A stretch of DNA of 36,621 bases from UMGS973 sp045599945. Lineage in GTDB: Bacteria; Bacillota; Clostridia; Peptostreptococcales; Anaerovoracaceae. The DNA lies in the NCBI GenBank assembly GCA_045599945.1, contig JAZRWY010000024.1:1-36621 (forward strand). Reading direction: 5' to 3'. Below the pieces are notes generated by a model. It had not been told where the DNA came from. It made no database searches and worked only from the letters and a program-made list of their open reading frames with translations. Positions within the stretch are counted from its first letter, which is position 1. Each line of letters starts with the position of its first letter. This document shows positions 1 through 7,409 of the stretch, piece by piece. The position numbers and the translations under genes are program-made.

Positions 1-111
1 CAGTTAGACAGAAAAGTAATAATAACAAATGATGAAATAGACTATTCGACAAGCAATATACAGCATATATCCTTAAAGAACTTTCTAAGAATGGAGAGCC
101 TTGAAAACTGA
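1..111 (+). CDS. C-terminal end of a probable ATP-binding DUF4143-type protein (partial)
   Basis: An open frame runs from the first base of the window to a TGA at 109-111 and gives 36 residues, including KVIITNDEIDY and ending HISLKNFLRMESLEN. The gene begins outside the window, so no start or ATPase motif can be seen. The tail pattern (a beta strand ending in ITND, then a strand leading into K-N-F-L) resembles the end of AAA/DUF4143 ATPases as I remember the family. The next intact gene on the same strand belongs to that family, which supports the assignment. The family call is inference; that it is the end of a coding region is more secure, because the residue mix is protein-like and it stops just before an intergenic repeat. 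Confidence 0.5.
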   Translation, partial: QLDRKVIITNDEIDYSTSNIQHISLKNFLRMESLEN

Positions 112-122
112 AATAATCGCAT

Positions 123-264
123 CCTCCCGTGACAACCAAATGACAACCAAATTCATCAAAAAACAGTATAATACGTACAAACAGTACAAAAGTGCACTGT
201 AAAGAATGGCTGAATATAGCCATTTGTAAGAAAGTATAAAAAAGTAACGATTGAGTGGGAATAA
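123..264 (+). repeat. Intergenic repeat, left copy (~142 bp), directly repeated at 1763-1892
   Basis: This copy opens with CCTCCCGTGACAACCAAA, has an extra tandem TGACAACCAAA (130-140 and 141-151), then a 25-bp block at 179-203 that is identical to 1808-1832, then AATGGCT and finally ATTGAGTGGGAATAA. The 25-bp block contains a hairpin, CAGTACA / TGCACTG around an AAAG loop. A second hairpin, AATGGCT / AGCCATT, follows at about 205-225. It begins 12 bp after the stop of the upstream partial gene. No convincing coding region was seen between 112 and 392. Confidence 0.75.
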
Positions 265-354
265 GAAGTGGCTCAAAAAAGTGGAAATTGTATAGAAAAG
301 TAACTTAAAAAAGAGGCAAAAACAGTTTGAAGTGACTTGAAAAAATGCGAGAAC

Positions 355-392
355 AATGCTATCATCTTATTTGGAAAGGTGGTAGCATTTTT
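355..392 (+). promoter_or_regulatory. 12-bp hairpin holding the Shine-Dalgarno, ending at the start codon
   Basis: The left arm AATGCTATCATC (355-366) pairs with the right arm GGTGGTAGCATT (378-389) across an 11-nt loop, with two G-U pairs. It is followed by TTT and the ATG at 393. The likely Shine-Dalgarno AAAGGTGG (375-382) lies partly in the right arm, and the arm plus T-run also looks like an intrinsic terminator. The structure could hide the ribosome site or stop transcription. Which of these occurs cannot be told from sequence alone. Confidence 0.55.
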
Positions 393-1706
393 ATGTTAAA
401 GAGAAAAATAACAGAAACTCTATGCATCTGGAAAGAAGACCCAAAGCATAAACCTTTAATAATAAAGGGACCGAGACAATGCGGTAAAACATTTTCGGTA
501 CTGGACTTTGCACATGACAATTACAAGAATGTGGTTTATTTGAATTTCTTTGAGAACCCGCAGTATAAAGACATATTCAGTGGTTCCCTTGATATTGATA
601 ATCTGATTATGTTCATATCCACTATGCCGGGGGTTGATTTTGATTTTGAACCGGGAGAAACAGTAATTATTCTGGATGAAATACAGGAGTGTCCGGAAGC
701 GAGGACATCACTTAAGTTCTTCCATCTGGATGGAAGATTTGATTGTATAGGTACGGGATCTCTTTTGGGCGTAAGTGGATATAGAGACAATCCGACATCA
801 ATCCCTGTTGGATATGAAACAGTAATAGAGATGACCCCAATGGATTATGAGGAGTTCATATGGGCTAATGGAATATCACCACAGGTTATTTCGACTGTAA
901 TGGAGTGTTTTAAGGAAGAAAGACCGGTGCCGATACCGATTCATAATCGGATGCGCGAATTGCTTTTACAGTATGTTGTTGTGGGAGGAATGCCTGAGGT
1001 TGTTCAAACATTTGTTGATACAAAACAAATGAACAAGGTTCTGCAAATGCAGCGTGATATAGTGACTTCATATGAGGATGACATGATCAAGCATGCAGCA
1101 AAAACAGACAAGGCCAAGATAAGAGAGTGCTTCCAGTCAATTCCCAAGCAGCTTGCAAAGGAAAATAAGAAATTCCAGTACTCTGTAATTAAAAAAGGGG
1201 CAAAAGCATCAGAGTTTGCCGGTAGTATACAATGGATCGAGGATGCCGGGATTATTGCCAGATGTTATAACCTGACAATTACAGAACTTCCGTTAGATGG
1301 GAACGCTATCCCTGAAGTATTTAAAGTATATATGAGAGATACGGGATTATTCATCAGTATGCTTGAAGACGGGACTCAGAACAGTGTTCTGAAGGGGGAT
1401 ATGCTTGCATATAAAGGAGCTATTTTTGAAAATCTCATGGCAGATTTCCTCTCAAAAGCAGGTAAAAAACTTTATTACTTCCGTAAGGATTCTGGTTTGG
1501 AAATAGATTTTGTGATAAGATACGAAGATGAATGCACACTTGTTGAGGTCAAGGCGGTAACAGGAAATGCTAAAAGTGTGAAAACCATATTAAAGCATCC
1601 GGAGAAGTATCATGTGTATAATGCGTTGAAATTCGGCGACTATAATGTGGGTAGAGATGGGCAGACTTTGACCATGCCACTTTATATGGGAGCGCTTATA
1701 TGGTAA
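393..1706 (+). CDS. ATP-binding protein, AAA_14/DUF4143 family
   Basis: A 437-residue protein. The N-terminal half is an AAA-type ATPase with Walker A GPRQCGKT (26-33) and Walker B VIILDE with the following QECPEA (about 91-101). The C-terminal part carries the DUF4143 pattern GLEIDFV then LVEVKA, the D...E-x-K arrangement of PD-(D/E)XK-like folds. Length and layout match the family, whose cellular role is poorly known. The start at 393 is chosen over an in-frame ATG at 345 because AAAGGTGG precedes it and the 16 extra residues would be translated from the hairpin stem. The gene is flanked by copies of one intergenic repeat and is more AT-rich than genes further right, which suggests acquisition or local duplication. 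Family assignment is secure; function is unknown. Confidence 0.88.
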   Translation: MLKRKITETLCIWKEDPKHKPLIIKGPRQCGKTFSVLDFAHDNYKNVVYLNFFENPQYKDIFSGSLDIDNLIMFISTMPGVDFDFEPGETVIILDEIQECPEARTSLKFFHLDGRFDCIGTGSLLGVSGYRDNPTSIPVGYETVIEMTPMDYEEFIWANGISPQVISTVMECFKEERPVPIPIHNRMRELLLQYVVVGGMPEVVQTFVDTKQMNKVLQMQRDIVTSYEDDMIKHAAKTDKAKIRECFQSIPKQLAKENKKFQYSVIKKGAKASEFAGSIQWIEDAGIIARCYNLTITELPLDGNAIPEVFKVYMRDTGLFISMLEDGTQNSVLKGDMLAYKGAIFENLMADFLSKAGKKLYYFRKDSGLEIDFVIRYEDECTLVEVKAVTGNAKSVKTILKHPEKYHVYNALKFGDYNVGRDGQTLTMPLYMGALIW

Positions 1707-1734
1707 AAGGGGCATTCAGATGAGCGCCCCTTTT
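1705..1734 (+). terminator. Intrinsic terminator of the DUF4143 gene
   Basis: A perfect 9-bp stem, AAAAGGGGC (1705-1713) with GCCCCTTTT (1726-1734), starts inside the TAA stop codon. The loop is 12 nt and the T-run is the end of the right arm. Confidence 0.8.
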
Positions 1735-1762
1735 CCTGGAGTGAGAATAGGGAGAAAGGCGC

Positions 1763-1892
1763 CCTCCCGTGACAACCAAATTCATTAAAATAGCAGATAA
1801 TAGAAAGAAACAGTACAAAAGTGCACTGTAAAAATGGCTTAAAATGCGCATTTGCACAAAGGGTAAAAAGTATTATTATCGAGTGGGAGTAA
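1763..1892 (+). repeat. Intergenic repeat, right copy (~130 bp)
   Basis: This is the same module and orientation as 123-264: CCTCCCGTGACAACCAAA (1763-1780), the shared 25-bp block at 1808-1832, ATGGCT, CATTTG and GAGTGGGAGTAA at the end. It has only one TGACAACCAAA unit where the left copy has two, and the interior has drifted. Similarity stops at about 1892. Each copy lies downstream of an ATPase-type gene end, so the duplicated unit may be gene plus repeat. Confidence 0.75.
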
Positions 1893-1901
1893 AAATAGCA
1901 G

Positions 1902-1945
1902 CAGTCCGAATATGCAAAGAAATGCATTATTCGGACTGTTTTCTT
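1902..1945 (+). terminator. Long hairpin with T-tract
   Basis: CAGTCCGAATA (1902-1912) pairs with TATTCGGACTG (1928-1938) over 11 bp, and TGCA pairs with TGCA inside with a one-base bulge. TTTTCTT follows, so this reads as an intrinsic terminator on the plus strand. No gene lies just upstream of it other than the repeat. Confidence 0.7.
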
Positions 1946-2011
1946 AAATCCCTGAAGTTTTATTATGATGTATAGTATATTGAGAACATTGCAGATATCG
2001 GGAAAAATTCT

Positions 2012-2200
2012 CTAGGTTGCATCTGTAAAATCGAAGTTTCCGCCTTTTCCGCTGATGGTAAGAGTTCCGTTTTCCAAAGTCTATGTCAGGTTGTGTCCGC
2101 AGCTTCCGCCCAAGGCAGTTTCTGAAGCAATGCCCTCCATTGGAGTAAAAGCCATCACCATGATGACTGATAATATGAGCGATAATATTTTCCTTTTCAT
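2012..2200 (-). pseudogene. Remnant of a secreted surface (LRR/BspA-like) protein N-terminus
   Basis: Reading on the minus strand from an ATG at 2200, with a G-rich site TTGGGGGAC upstream, gives a clear signal peptide (MKRKILSLILSVIMVMAF, then TPMEGIASETA). It is followed by GGSCGHNLT, an in-frame TAG at 2081-2083, then TLENGTLTISGKGG, NFDFTDAT and a second TAG at 2012-2014. The pattern CG.NLTWTL..GTLTISG.G is familiar from the region just after the signal peptide in Gram-positive leucine-rich-repeat surface proteins. The first TAG sits where W is usual (TGG to TAG). Nothing recognisable continues beyond. I read it as a decayed 5' fragment; the family is inference from motif memory. Confidence 0.65.
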
Positions 2201-2235
2201 GTGCATGTCCCCCAATAACCGAAAATATTTGTCCC

Positions 2236-2667
2236 TTATTTCTGACACAATCCGGCTTTTTCCAGCAGTTCTTTCATGTATGCTGTATAGAACTGAAGGG
2301 CATTTTCTGCAGGACCTTTTCTTTCTTTTTCCTTTGACATTACAATGCCGATTTTTCCGGCGCCAAAGAATATGTTGCTGGTTGGAAGGCTGGAAATAAT
2401 CTGCGTATCGATGCCTTCCGGGGTGTCGCATACAATCAGAATGACCTTGTTTTCTCTGCTGAATAACCCGCCGGCTTTTCTTGGATATGCTGCAACCATG
2501 TAGTTATATGTGGCCGGAAGCAGAATATATTCTTCAATCGAGGCGGGCGTCGGTCTTCCTTTTCTGAACTGATTGTGAGTTGCTGTATCCCAGTTCTCGT
2601 TCATGAATGTAAGTAGTTCATCCAGAGTAAACCCCTTGTTTACTTCAATGACTTGTCTGCCAATCAT
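2236..2667 (-). CDS. Hypothetical protein (143 aa)
   Basis: A soluble-looking 143-residue protein with no signal peptide, no membrane segment and no motif I recognise. It has a helical start (VNKGFTLDELLTFMNENW), a middle rich in strands (YILLPATYNYMVAAYP, VILIVCDT) and a charged C-terminal helix (ALQFYTAYMKELLEKAG). The start is well supported: AAAGGAG lies 8 nt before the ATG. It follows the DUF937 gene on the same strand with a gap of about 70 bp and precedes the surface-protein remnant by 35 bp. The ribosome site and protein-like composition argue that it is real. Function unknown. Confidence 0.7.
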   Translation of the reverse strand: MIGRQVIEVNKGFTLDELLTFMNENWDTATHNQFRKGRPTPASIEEYILLPATYNYMVAAYPRKAGGLFSRENKVILIVCDTPEGIDTQIISSLPTSNIFFGAGKIGIVMSKEKERKGPAENALQFYTAYMKELLEKAGLCQK

Positions 2668-2697
2668 AGGCTGTTCTCCTTTCCGTTCGTGATAGGA

Positions 2698-2724
2698 AAC
2701 TGCAACCCGGCGCGGACTGCAGTT
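2698..2724 (-). terminator. Inverted repeat between the DUF937 gene and the 143-aa gene
   Basis: AACTGCA (2698-2704) and TGCAGTT (2718-2724) form a 7-bp stem around a GC-rich loop that can pair further (CCG/CGG). It lies downstream of the DUF937 stop on the minus strand, but only a short TTT follows, so it is a weak terminator candidate. Confidence 0.3.
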
Positions 2725-2735
2725 CTTTTCGATGA

Positions 2736-3302
2736 TTATAGACCTTTCAGAAGTGCCTGAATCAGCTGGTTCCCATTGGAGCCATGGTCTTTGCTGCTCT
2801 TATGTTCCGGCTGAACTGCTCCGCCAAGAAGACCGAATACATCGGAAAGATCGAAGCCGTCGCTTAAATCAACGCCGGTTTTTTTCTTTGACTTGGCTGA
2901 ACCTGTTGCAGATGAAAGGCTGCTCATTAAAAGAGGAGCGATATTGTTTAATACGCCGTCCACATCCTTCTCATCAACATCTGCTTCCTTTGCAAGTGCA
3001 GAAAAAGCATTTTTCTTGTTGTCGCCAAGAATATGGCCAAGAATCTTTGCACCGTCTTCAAGATCAGCCTCTTCAATCTGCTGCTTGGCAGATTTCTTTG
3101 TTTCGTGTTTTCCAAGAGCGCTGAGAAGTGAAGCTGCTCCGTCCTTTGAAGAAGCGTTCTTTGTCATGCTTCCGAGAAGCATTGGGATTGCTGCTGCAAC
3201 AATTGGCTTCAGCTTTGACTTAGGCATTTTTGTCTTCTTTGAAAGAACATCAAGAGCTGCACCTGATAACAGCGAATTTGTAATTATACTCTGTAAGTTC
3301 AT
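2736..3302 (-). CDS. DUF937 domain protein
   Basis: A 188-residue protein that matches the DUF937 pattern: an N-terminal helix pair (MNLQSIITNSLLSGAALDVL), LKPIVAAAIPMLLGSMTKNA, repeated runs of the type DGAASLLSALGKH and DGAKILGHILGDNKK, then a helical segment with LNNIAPLLMSSL. The C-terminal 55 residues are of low complexity and contain DLSDGFDLSDVFGLLGG. There is no signal peptide. DUF937 proteins are widespread and uncharacterised, so no function is claimed. AAAGGAG lies 7 nt before the ATG. It is divergent from the DUF1232 gene and they share a 113-bp intergenic region. Confidence 0.85.
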   Translation of the reverse strand: MNLQSIITNSLLSGAALDVLSKKTKMPKSKLKPIVAAAIPMLLGSMTKNASSKDGAASLLSALGKHETKKSAKQQIEEADLEDGAKILGHILGDNKKNAFSALAKEADVDEKDVDGVLNNIAPLLMSSLSSATGSAKSKKKTGVDLSDGFDLSDVFGLLGGAVQPEHKSSKDHGSNGNQLIQALLKGL

Positions 3303-3369
3303 GTCTGTTCTCCTTTATTTTTATTGTGTGTCAGATATGACATTTTCATTATACAGCAAAAACACAACT

Positions 3370-3380
3370 TGTGATATAAT
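3370..3380 (+). promoter_or_regulatory. Extended -10 promoter for the DUF1232 gene
   Basis: TGTGA followed directly by a perfect TATAAT (3375-3380) gives the Gram-positive extended -10 pattern TRTGN-TATAAT. No good -35 is present 17 bp upstream. The start codon is 35 bp downstream. Confidence 0.6.
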
Positions 3381-3415
3381 AAATAAAAATAGTTTGAAAA
3401 TTCGGAGGACATGAG

Positions 3416-3817
3416 ATGAACGCAGAAAAATTAAAACAGATTGCGCAGGAATACCTTGAACAGGGGAAAGAAAAGGCGCAGGAGTTTCTCGAGGATGACG
3501 GAAAACTTGATCAGCTGCTGGCTGCAGCGGAAGAAAAACTTGCAGATATTCCGAAGGCAGGAGAATATTTTGCAGAAGTTCCAAGAATGATAGCCCTGCT
3601 GAAAGACCATATTGAGAAGGACTATGAAGCTCCGACAAAGGCGCTGGTTGCAATCATTGCAGCCCTTATATATCTGATCAATCCAAAGGACATCATTCCG
3701 GACAAGTATATCGGCATTGGACAGCTGGATGATGCAGCAGTCATAGCAGCTGCAGTTGCAATTTCCAAGAAGGATCTTGATGATTATGCAGCATGGAAGA
3801 ATGGAAATCCGGCATAG
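3416..3817 (+). CDS. DUF1232 / YkvA-family protein
   Basis: A 133-residue protein. The first 70 residues are charged and helical. The DUF1232 core follows: KALVAIIAALIYLINPKDIIPD (74-96 region, with the signature NPKDIIPD at 89-96) and GQLDDAAVI (102-110). The core forms a short membrane-embedded helical hairpin in this family. Its role is not established; it is often linked to the membrane. GGAGG precedes the ATG by 8 nt. It is transcribed alone from an extended -10 promoter and ends at a shared terminator opposite the antiporter gene. Confidence 0.85.
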   Translation: MNAEKLKQIAQEYLEQGKEKAQEFLEDDGKLDQLLAAAEEKLADIPKAGEYFAEVPRMIALLKDHIEKDYEAPTKALVAIIAALIYLINPKDIIPDKYIGIGQLDDAAVIAAAVAISKKDLDDYAAWKNGNPA

Positions 3818-3828
3818 AGGCAAAAAGA

Positions 3829-3852
3829 AAAACCGCAGGAATGCGGTTTTTT
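3829..3852. terminator. Bidirectional terminator between DUF1232 and antiporter genes
   Basis: AAAACCGCA (3829-3837) pairs with TGCGGTTTT (3842-3850) around GGAA. T-runs occur on the plus side and A-runs on the left give a T-tract on the minus strand, so it can serve both convergent genes. Confidence 0.8.
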
Positions 3853-3863
3853 ATTGCAATAAT

Positions 3864-4913
3864 CTACATGAAAAAGAATCCTGTTCCGATGATAACATAT
3901 ACGGCTATGAGCTGGACGCCCTCAAGCCAGTTGGATTCTCCGTCTGATGCCACTCGGTTGGCAATGAGAACGGAAGCAGCAACAGCAATCAGTTCAAACG
4001 GTGTAAATACGATATCCATCGGTGTGAAAAATAGGCTCAGCAGCACAAGCACAGGCATTACAAACAGTGTAATCTGAAGGCTTGAGCCAAGCGCGATCTC
4101 TACAGCGGCATTCATCTTGTTCTTATATGCCATGATGATTGCCGAGGAATGCTCTGCAGCATTGCCGATAATCGGAACCAGTATGATTCCCACAAATGTC
4201 TTGGAAAGACCGGAACTTTCGGCCATGGGTTCTACTGTGCCGACAAATATTTCTGACATGATTGCAACGCATACCGTTGCTGCTACAAGAACTGCTATCG
4301 CCACCCTGAGGCTCATATTTGGCGTCTCTTCTGTTTCTTCATCAGACACTTCCTCAAACAGATGTCTGTGAGTTCCAAATGTGAATACAAACTGAAGAAT
4401 GTATATTACCAGCATGATGATGGCAACAATCACGCTGAAATCTTCAATCTGCATGCTTTTTGTACTTTCCGACATGGTATGGATGAAGAATGCAGGAACG
4501 CATAATCCAAGCACTGCAAATAAAAGCATGCTGGATGTATTGTTAATGGACTGTCTGTTAAAGTATTGGGTCTTGAATCTGATTCCGCCGCACAGCATCG
4601 CCATGCCCAGAACAAGAAGAATGTTCCCGATTACAGAGCCGGCAAGAGACGCTTTGACCACATCAAACATTCCTGCTTTCATGGCGATGAATGCTATGAT
4701 GAGTTCTGTTGCATTGCCGAAGGTGGCATTTAAAAGACCACCTATCTTCTGCCCTGCATAATATGAAATTATATCCGTTCCTTTGCCCATGACACCTGCC
4801 AGCGGTATGATGGCAAGTGCACTTAATATGAACATGACCGGATCTGAAAAGCCCATGAACTGTCCGGCAATGGTTACCGGTATAAAAATGAGTAATGCAT
4901 ATAAGAATTTCAT
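3864..4913 (-). CDS. cax: Calcium/cation:proton antiporter (CaCA/Cax family)
   Basis: A 349-residue integral membrane protein with about 10-11 hydrophobic segments. It exchanges Ca2+ (or related cations) for protons across the cytoplasmic membrane. The two alpha-repeat signatures are intact: GNATELIIAF (66-75) and GNAAEHSSAI (250-259), each with the cation-binding Glu. An acidic cytoplasmic loop separates the two halves (EEVSDEETEETPN, about 187-199), as usual for Cax. The start at 4913 is preferred over one at 4940 because TGGAG lies 5 nt upstream; the earlier ATG would overlap the preceding gene. It follows the ABC-GNAT gene by 10 bp on the same strand and is probably co-transcribed. Confidence 0.92.
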   Translation of the reverse strand: MKFLYALLIFIPVTIAGQFMGFSDPVMFILSALAIIPLAGVMGKGTDIISYYAGQKIGGLLNATFGNATELIIAFIAMKAGMFDVVKASLAGSVIGNILLVLGMAMLCGGIRFKTQYFNRQSINNTSSMLLFAVLGLCVPAFFIHTMSESTKSMQIEDFSVIVAIIMLVIYILQFVFTFGTHRHLFEEVSDEETEETPNMSLRVAIAVLVAATVCVAIMSEIFVGTVEPMAESSGLSKTFVGIILVPIIGNAAEHSSAIIMAYKNKMNAAVEIALGSSLQITLFVMPVLVLLSLFFTPMDIVFTPFELIAVAASVLIANRVASDGESNWLEGVQLIAVYVIIGTGFFFM

Positions 4914-4923
4914 GTTAACTCCA

Positions 4924-7269
4924 TTAAATTGCTCTTGCAAGGGTTATGACCTTGTAATCTTCACACTGTTCTTCACCTGTAGCAGTAAAGCCCTGTTCCT
5001 TCCAGAACTTCATGGCTTCCTGGTTATCTTCTACACAGCCCAGAGACATGTAATCATAGCCCTGCGCCTTCATGGCAGCCCGGACATCGGCAAATATCGA
5101 TGAACCGATTCCGTTTCTCTGCACCTCGCCATCGACCATGAACCAGCCGATGAATGCATCGTCCTTTTCCGGATATCCTGTAATCAGATCCATGACTGCG
5201 ATGAGAACATCATCTGCATTGTAGAAGCCTACAAAGTTCTTGTCGGTCTCATCTGCACCTTCCGGCACATTGGATATGATTTCGGTCAGGCTTTCTCTTG
5301 TTGGCACTGTCCGCATGTATTCATAGTATTTTGCATTGGATCTTGCCAGCCGGTATACAGGGGATATGTCGGCCTCTGTAATGCGGCTTACCGTATACTG
5401 TGTGGATAGAGTTTCTATGTTAAGACTTCCATTGTGCTCAGCCTCATAGTCGATTGCCTGACGGAACTGGGTTTCATAGAGTTCCTTATACACGCCGCCA
5501 AGATCGATGAGCTCGTCATGGGTGCCCTGCTCCGCAATGACTCCATCCTTGACAACCAGGATCTGATCGGCTTTCAGAATGGTAGAAAGTCTGTGGGCGA
5601 TGACGATGGAAGTTCTTCCTTCCATCATTCTTTCAAGGGCATCCTGAATGGCATTTTCAGAGATGGAATCCAGAGCAGAGGTCGCCTCGTCCAGAATCAG
5701 GATCTTTGGATTCTTGAGTATGACTCTGGCAAGAGAAAGCCTCTGTTTTTCACCGCCGGACAGCTTCAGACCCCTGTTTCCGACAGGAGTGTCATACCCT
5801 TCCGGCTGATGGATGATGAAATCATGGATGTTGGCAACCTTGCATGCTTCCTCGATTTCCTCGAGGCTGGCATTTTCGTTGGCATAGCGCAGGTTCTCAA
5901 GGACTGTTCCGTTGAACAGATATGTCTCCTGGGTAACTACGCCGATGCACTGTCTGAGATATGGAAGATCAAAGTCGCGGACATCGACGCCGCCTATCTT
6001 TACACTTCCCCCTGTGACATCATAAAGCCTTGGTATCAGATTTACAACCGTTGATTTTCCAGAGCCGGATGGGCCAACAACGGCATATATCTTGCCACCC
6101 GGCACTGTAAAGTTGACATCTGTGAGGATCAGCTTATCTTCTGAATAACTGAATGCAACATGATCATAGACGATCGGCTGATTGTCTACATCAGGCTTTT
6201 CTCCGTTTTCAGGAGACACAATGTCATTCTTTCTGTCAAGATAATCAAAGATTCTGGTGAACAGTGCAAGGGACCTTGTGAAATCTACAGATACATTGAG
6301 CAGTGACTCAACAGGTCTATACAGTCTGTTTACAAGAGCAACTGCTGCGGTTACTGTTCCAACAGTAAGTGTAGTATCTATCTGGTTTATGATGAAATAT
6401 CCGCCTGCAAAGTAGAGAAGCAGAGGCCCAAGCTGGGTGAACATTCCCATTGCTACTCTGAACAGCTGGCCCGATCTCATCTCTTTCAGATTCAGGTCTG
6501 TTACTTCCTTGTTTATTCCTGTAAATTCTTCATATTCCTTTTCTTCACGGGTAAAAATCTTCACAAGCATTGCACCCGATACAGAAAGGGTTTCATCTAT
6601 CTTCTGGTTCAGCTCGTCGCTCTTGACCTGACTCTGTGACAGATACTTCCATCTTGTCTTCCCGGCAGTCTTTGTCGGAAGAATCAGAAGCGGAATCACC
6701 ACGAGTCCAACCAGCGCAAGCTGCCAGCTCATGGAAAACAGCGCGACTAGAGTCGTGACTACCGTGGCAATATTGCTGACGATACTGGAAAGCGTTCCGG
6801 ATATTACGGAACTGACACCGTTGATGTCGGAATTCATCCTGGTGATGATGTCCCCCTGCTTTTCTGTCGTGAAGAATGAATGCGGCATGTACTGGATATG
6901 ATGATACATCTCATTTCTCATGTCGAAGATGATCTTCTGGGATATCCACGCATTAATATAGTTTTCAAGAACTCCTACAAGCTGGCTGACTACTATGGCA
7001 GCAAGAGCTGCAAGAAGCAGCTGCACCAGAAGCTCCATGCTCTTCCCTACAAGAGCCTCATCAACAATCCTGCCGGTGATGATTGACGGCAGAAGTCCCA
7101 CAACTGCAGAAAGCAGAATGGTTATGAATACGAAAATGAACTGAAGCCAGTATGGTTTTAGATATGATAATATTCTCTTTAATAATGCCTTTGTAATCTT
7201 AGGCATGTTCTGTTTTTCTTCGTCGGTCAGGAACCCTCTGGGACCTAATCCTCCTCTTCCCCCTGGCAT
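4924..7269 (-). CDS. ABC exporter (permease-ATPase) with fused C-terminal GNAT acetyltransferase domain
   Basis: A 781-residue protein. Residues 1-30 are a Gly-rich leader, 38-340 a six-helix ABC exporter membrane domain, and 365-600 the ATPase: Walker A GPSGSGKST (399-407), Q-loop Q447, signature LSGGEKQR (503-510), Walker B ILILDEATSALD (523-534), H-loop H559. A usual half-exporter would end at about 600. Here the frame continues through a short linker into a GNAT-like domain (about 626-781) with the acetyl-CoA loop RNGIGS (718-723) and a family-typical end, EAMKFWKEQGFTATGEE. Exporters of this type act as dimers on drugs, lipids or peptides. The substrate is unknown here, and the fusion suggests coupling of acetylation to export or self-protection. 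GGAGG precedes the ATG. Confidence 0.92.
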   Translation of the reverse strand: MPGGRGGLGPRGFLTDEEKQNMPKITKALLKRILSYLKPYWLQFIFVFITILLSAVVGLLPSIITGRIVDEALVGKSMELLVQLLLAALAAIVVSQLVGVLENYINAWISQKIIFDMRNEMYHHIQYMPHSFFTTEKQGDIITRMNSDINGVSSVISGTLSSIVSNIATVVTTLVALFSMSWQLALVGLVVIPLLILPTKTAGKTRWKYLSQSQVKSDELNQKIDETLSVSGAMLVKIFTREEKEYEEFTGINKEVTDLNLKEMRSGQLFRVAMGMFTQLGPLLLYFAGGYFIINQIDTTLTVGTVTAAVALVNRLYRPVESLLNVSVDFTRSLALFTRIFDYLDRKNDIVSPENGEKPDVDNQPIVYDHVAFSYSEDKLILTDVNFTVPGGKIYAVVGPSGSGKSTVVNLIPRLYDVTGGSVKIGGVDVRDFDLPYLRQCIGVVTQETYLFNGTVLENLRYANENASLEEIEEACKVANIHDFIIHQPEGYDTPVGNRGLKLSGGEKQRLSLARVILKNPKILILDEATSALDSISENAIQDALERMMEGRTSIVIAHRLSTILKADQILVVKDGVIAEQGTHDELIDLGGVYKELYETQFRQAIDYEAEHNGSLNIETLSTQYTVSRITEADISPVYRLARSNAKYYEYMRTVPTRESLTEIISNVPEGADETDKNFVGFYNADDVLIAVMDLITGYPEKDDAFIGWFMVDGEVQRNGIGSSIFADVRAAMKAQGYDYMSLGCVEDNQEAMKFWKEQGFTATGEEQCEDYKVITLARAI

Positions 7270-7310
7270 AAGATACCTCCAATTGTGCGTCTTTCTTTGA
7301 AATCTCTTCT

Positions 7311-7321
7311 ATTATATCACA
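7311..7321 (-). promoter_or_regulatory. Extended -10 promoter for the ABC-GNAT/antiporter unit
   Basis: On the minus strand TGTGA (7321-7317) is followed by a perfect TATAAT (7316-7311), 41 bp before the start codon. No convincing -35 is seen. The 11-base element is identical to the one at 3370-3380. Confidence 0.6.
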
Positions 7322-7409
7322 GAATGAAAGAGATACTATCCGAAATTGTGTTATTATGAATAAGGACCTGACCGGCGGATATTCATGGTCAGGAAGGAGA
7401 GAGAATGCC

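Noticed and set aside
2012..2200. Stop-codon reassignment (TAG read as an amino acid)
   Set aside because: TAG is a normal terminator elsewhere in the window (for example at 3815-3817 and 10348-10350), so the fragment is simply degraded.
2055..2399. A plus-strand open frame of 114 codons
   Set aside because: It spans the complement of the surface-protein remnant and the 143-aa gene and has no ribosome site.
2732..3414. Two plus-strand open frames across the DUF937 gene
   Set aside because: They are antisense to a gene with a good ribosome site and recognisable domain; composition is Ser/Arg-rich noise.
5434..6054. A 206-codon plus-strand open frame
   Set aside because: It lies fully antisense to the ABC transporter ATPase domain, has no ribosome site and no protein-like motifs.
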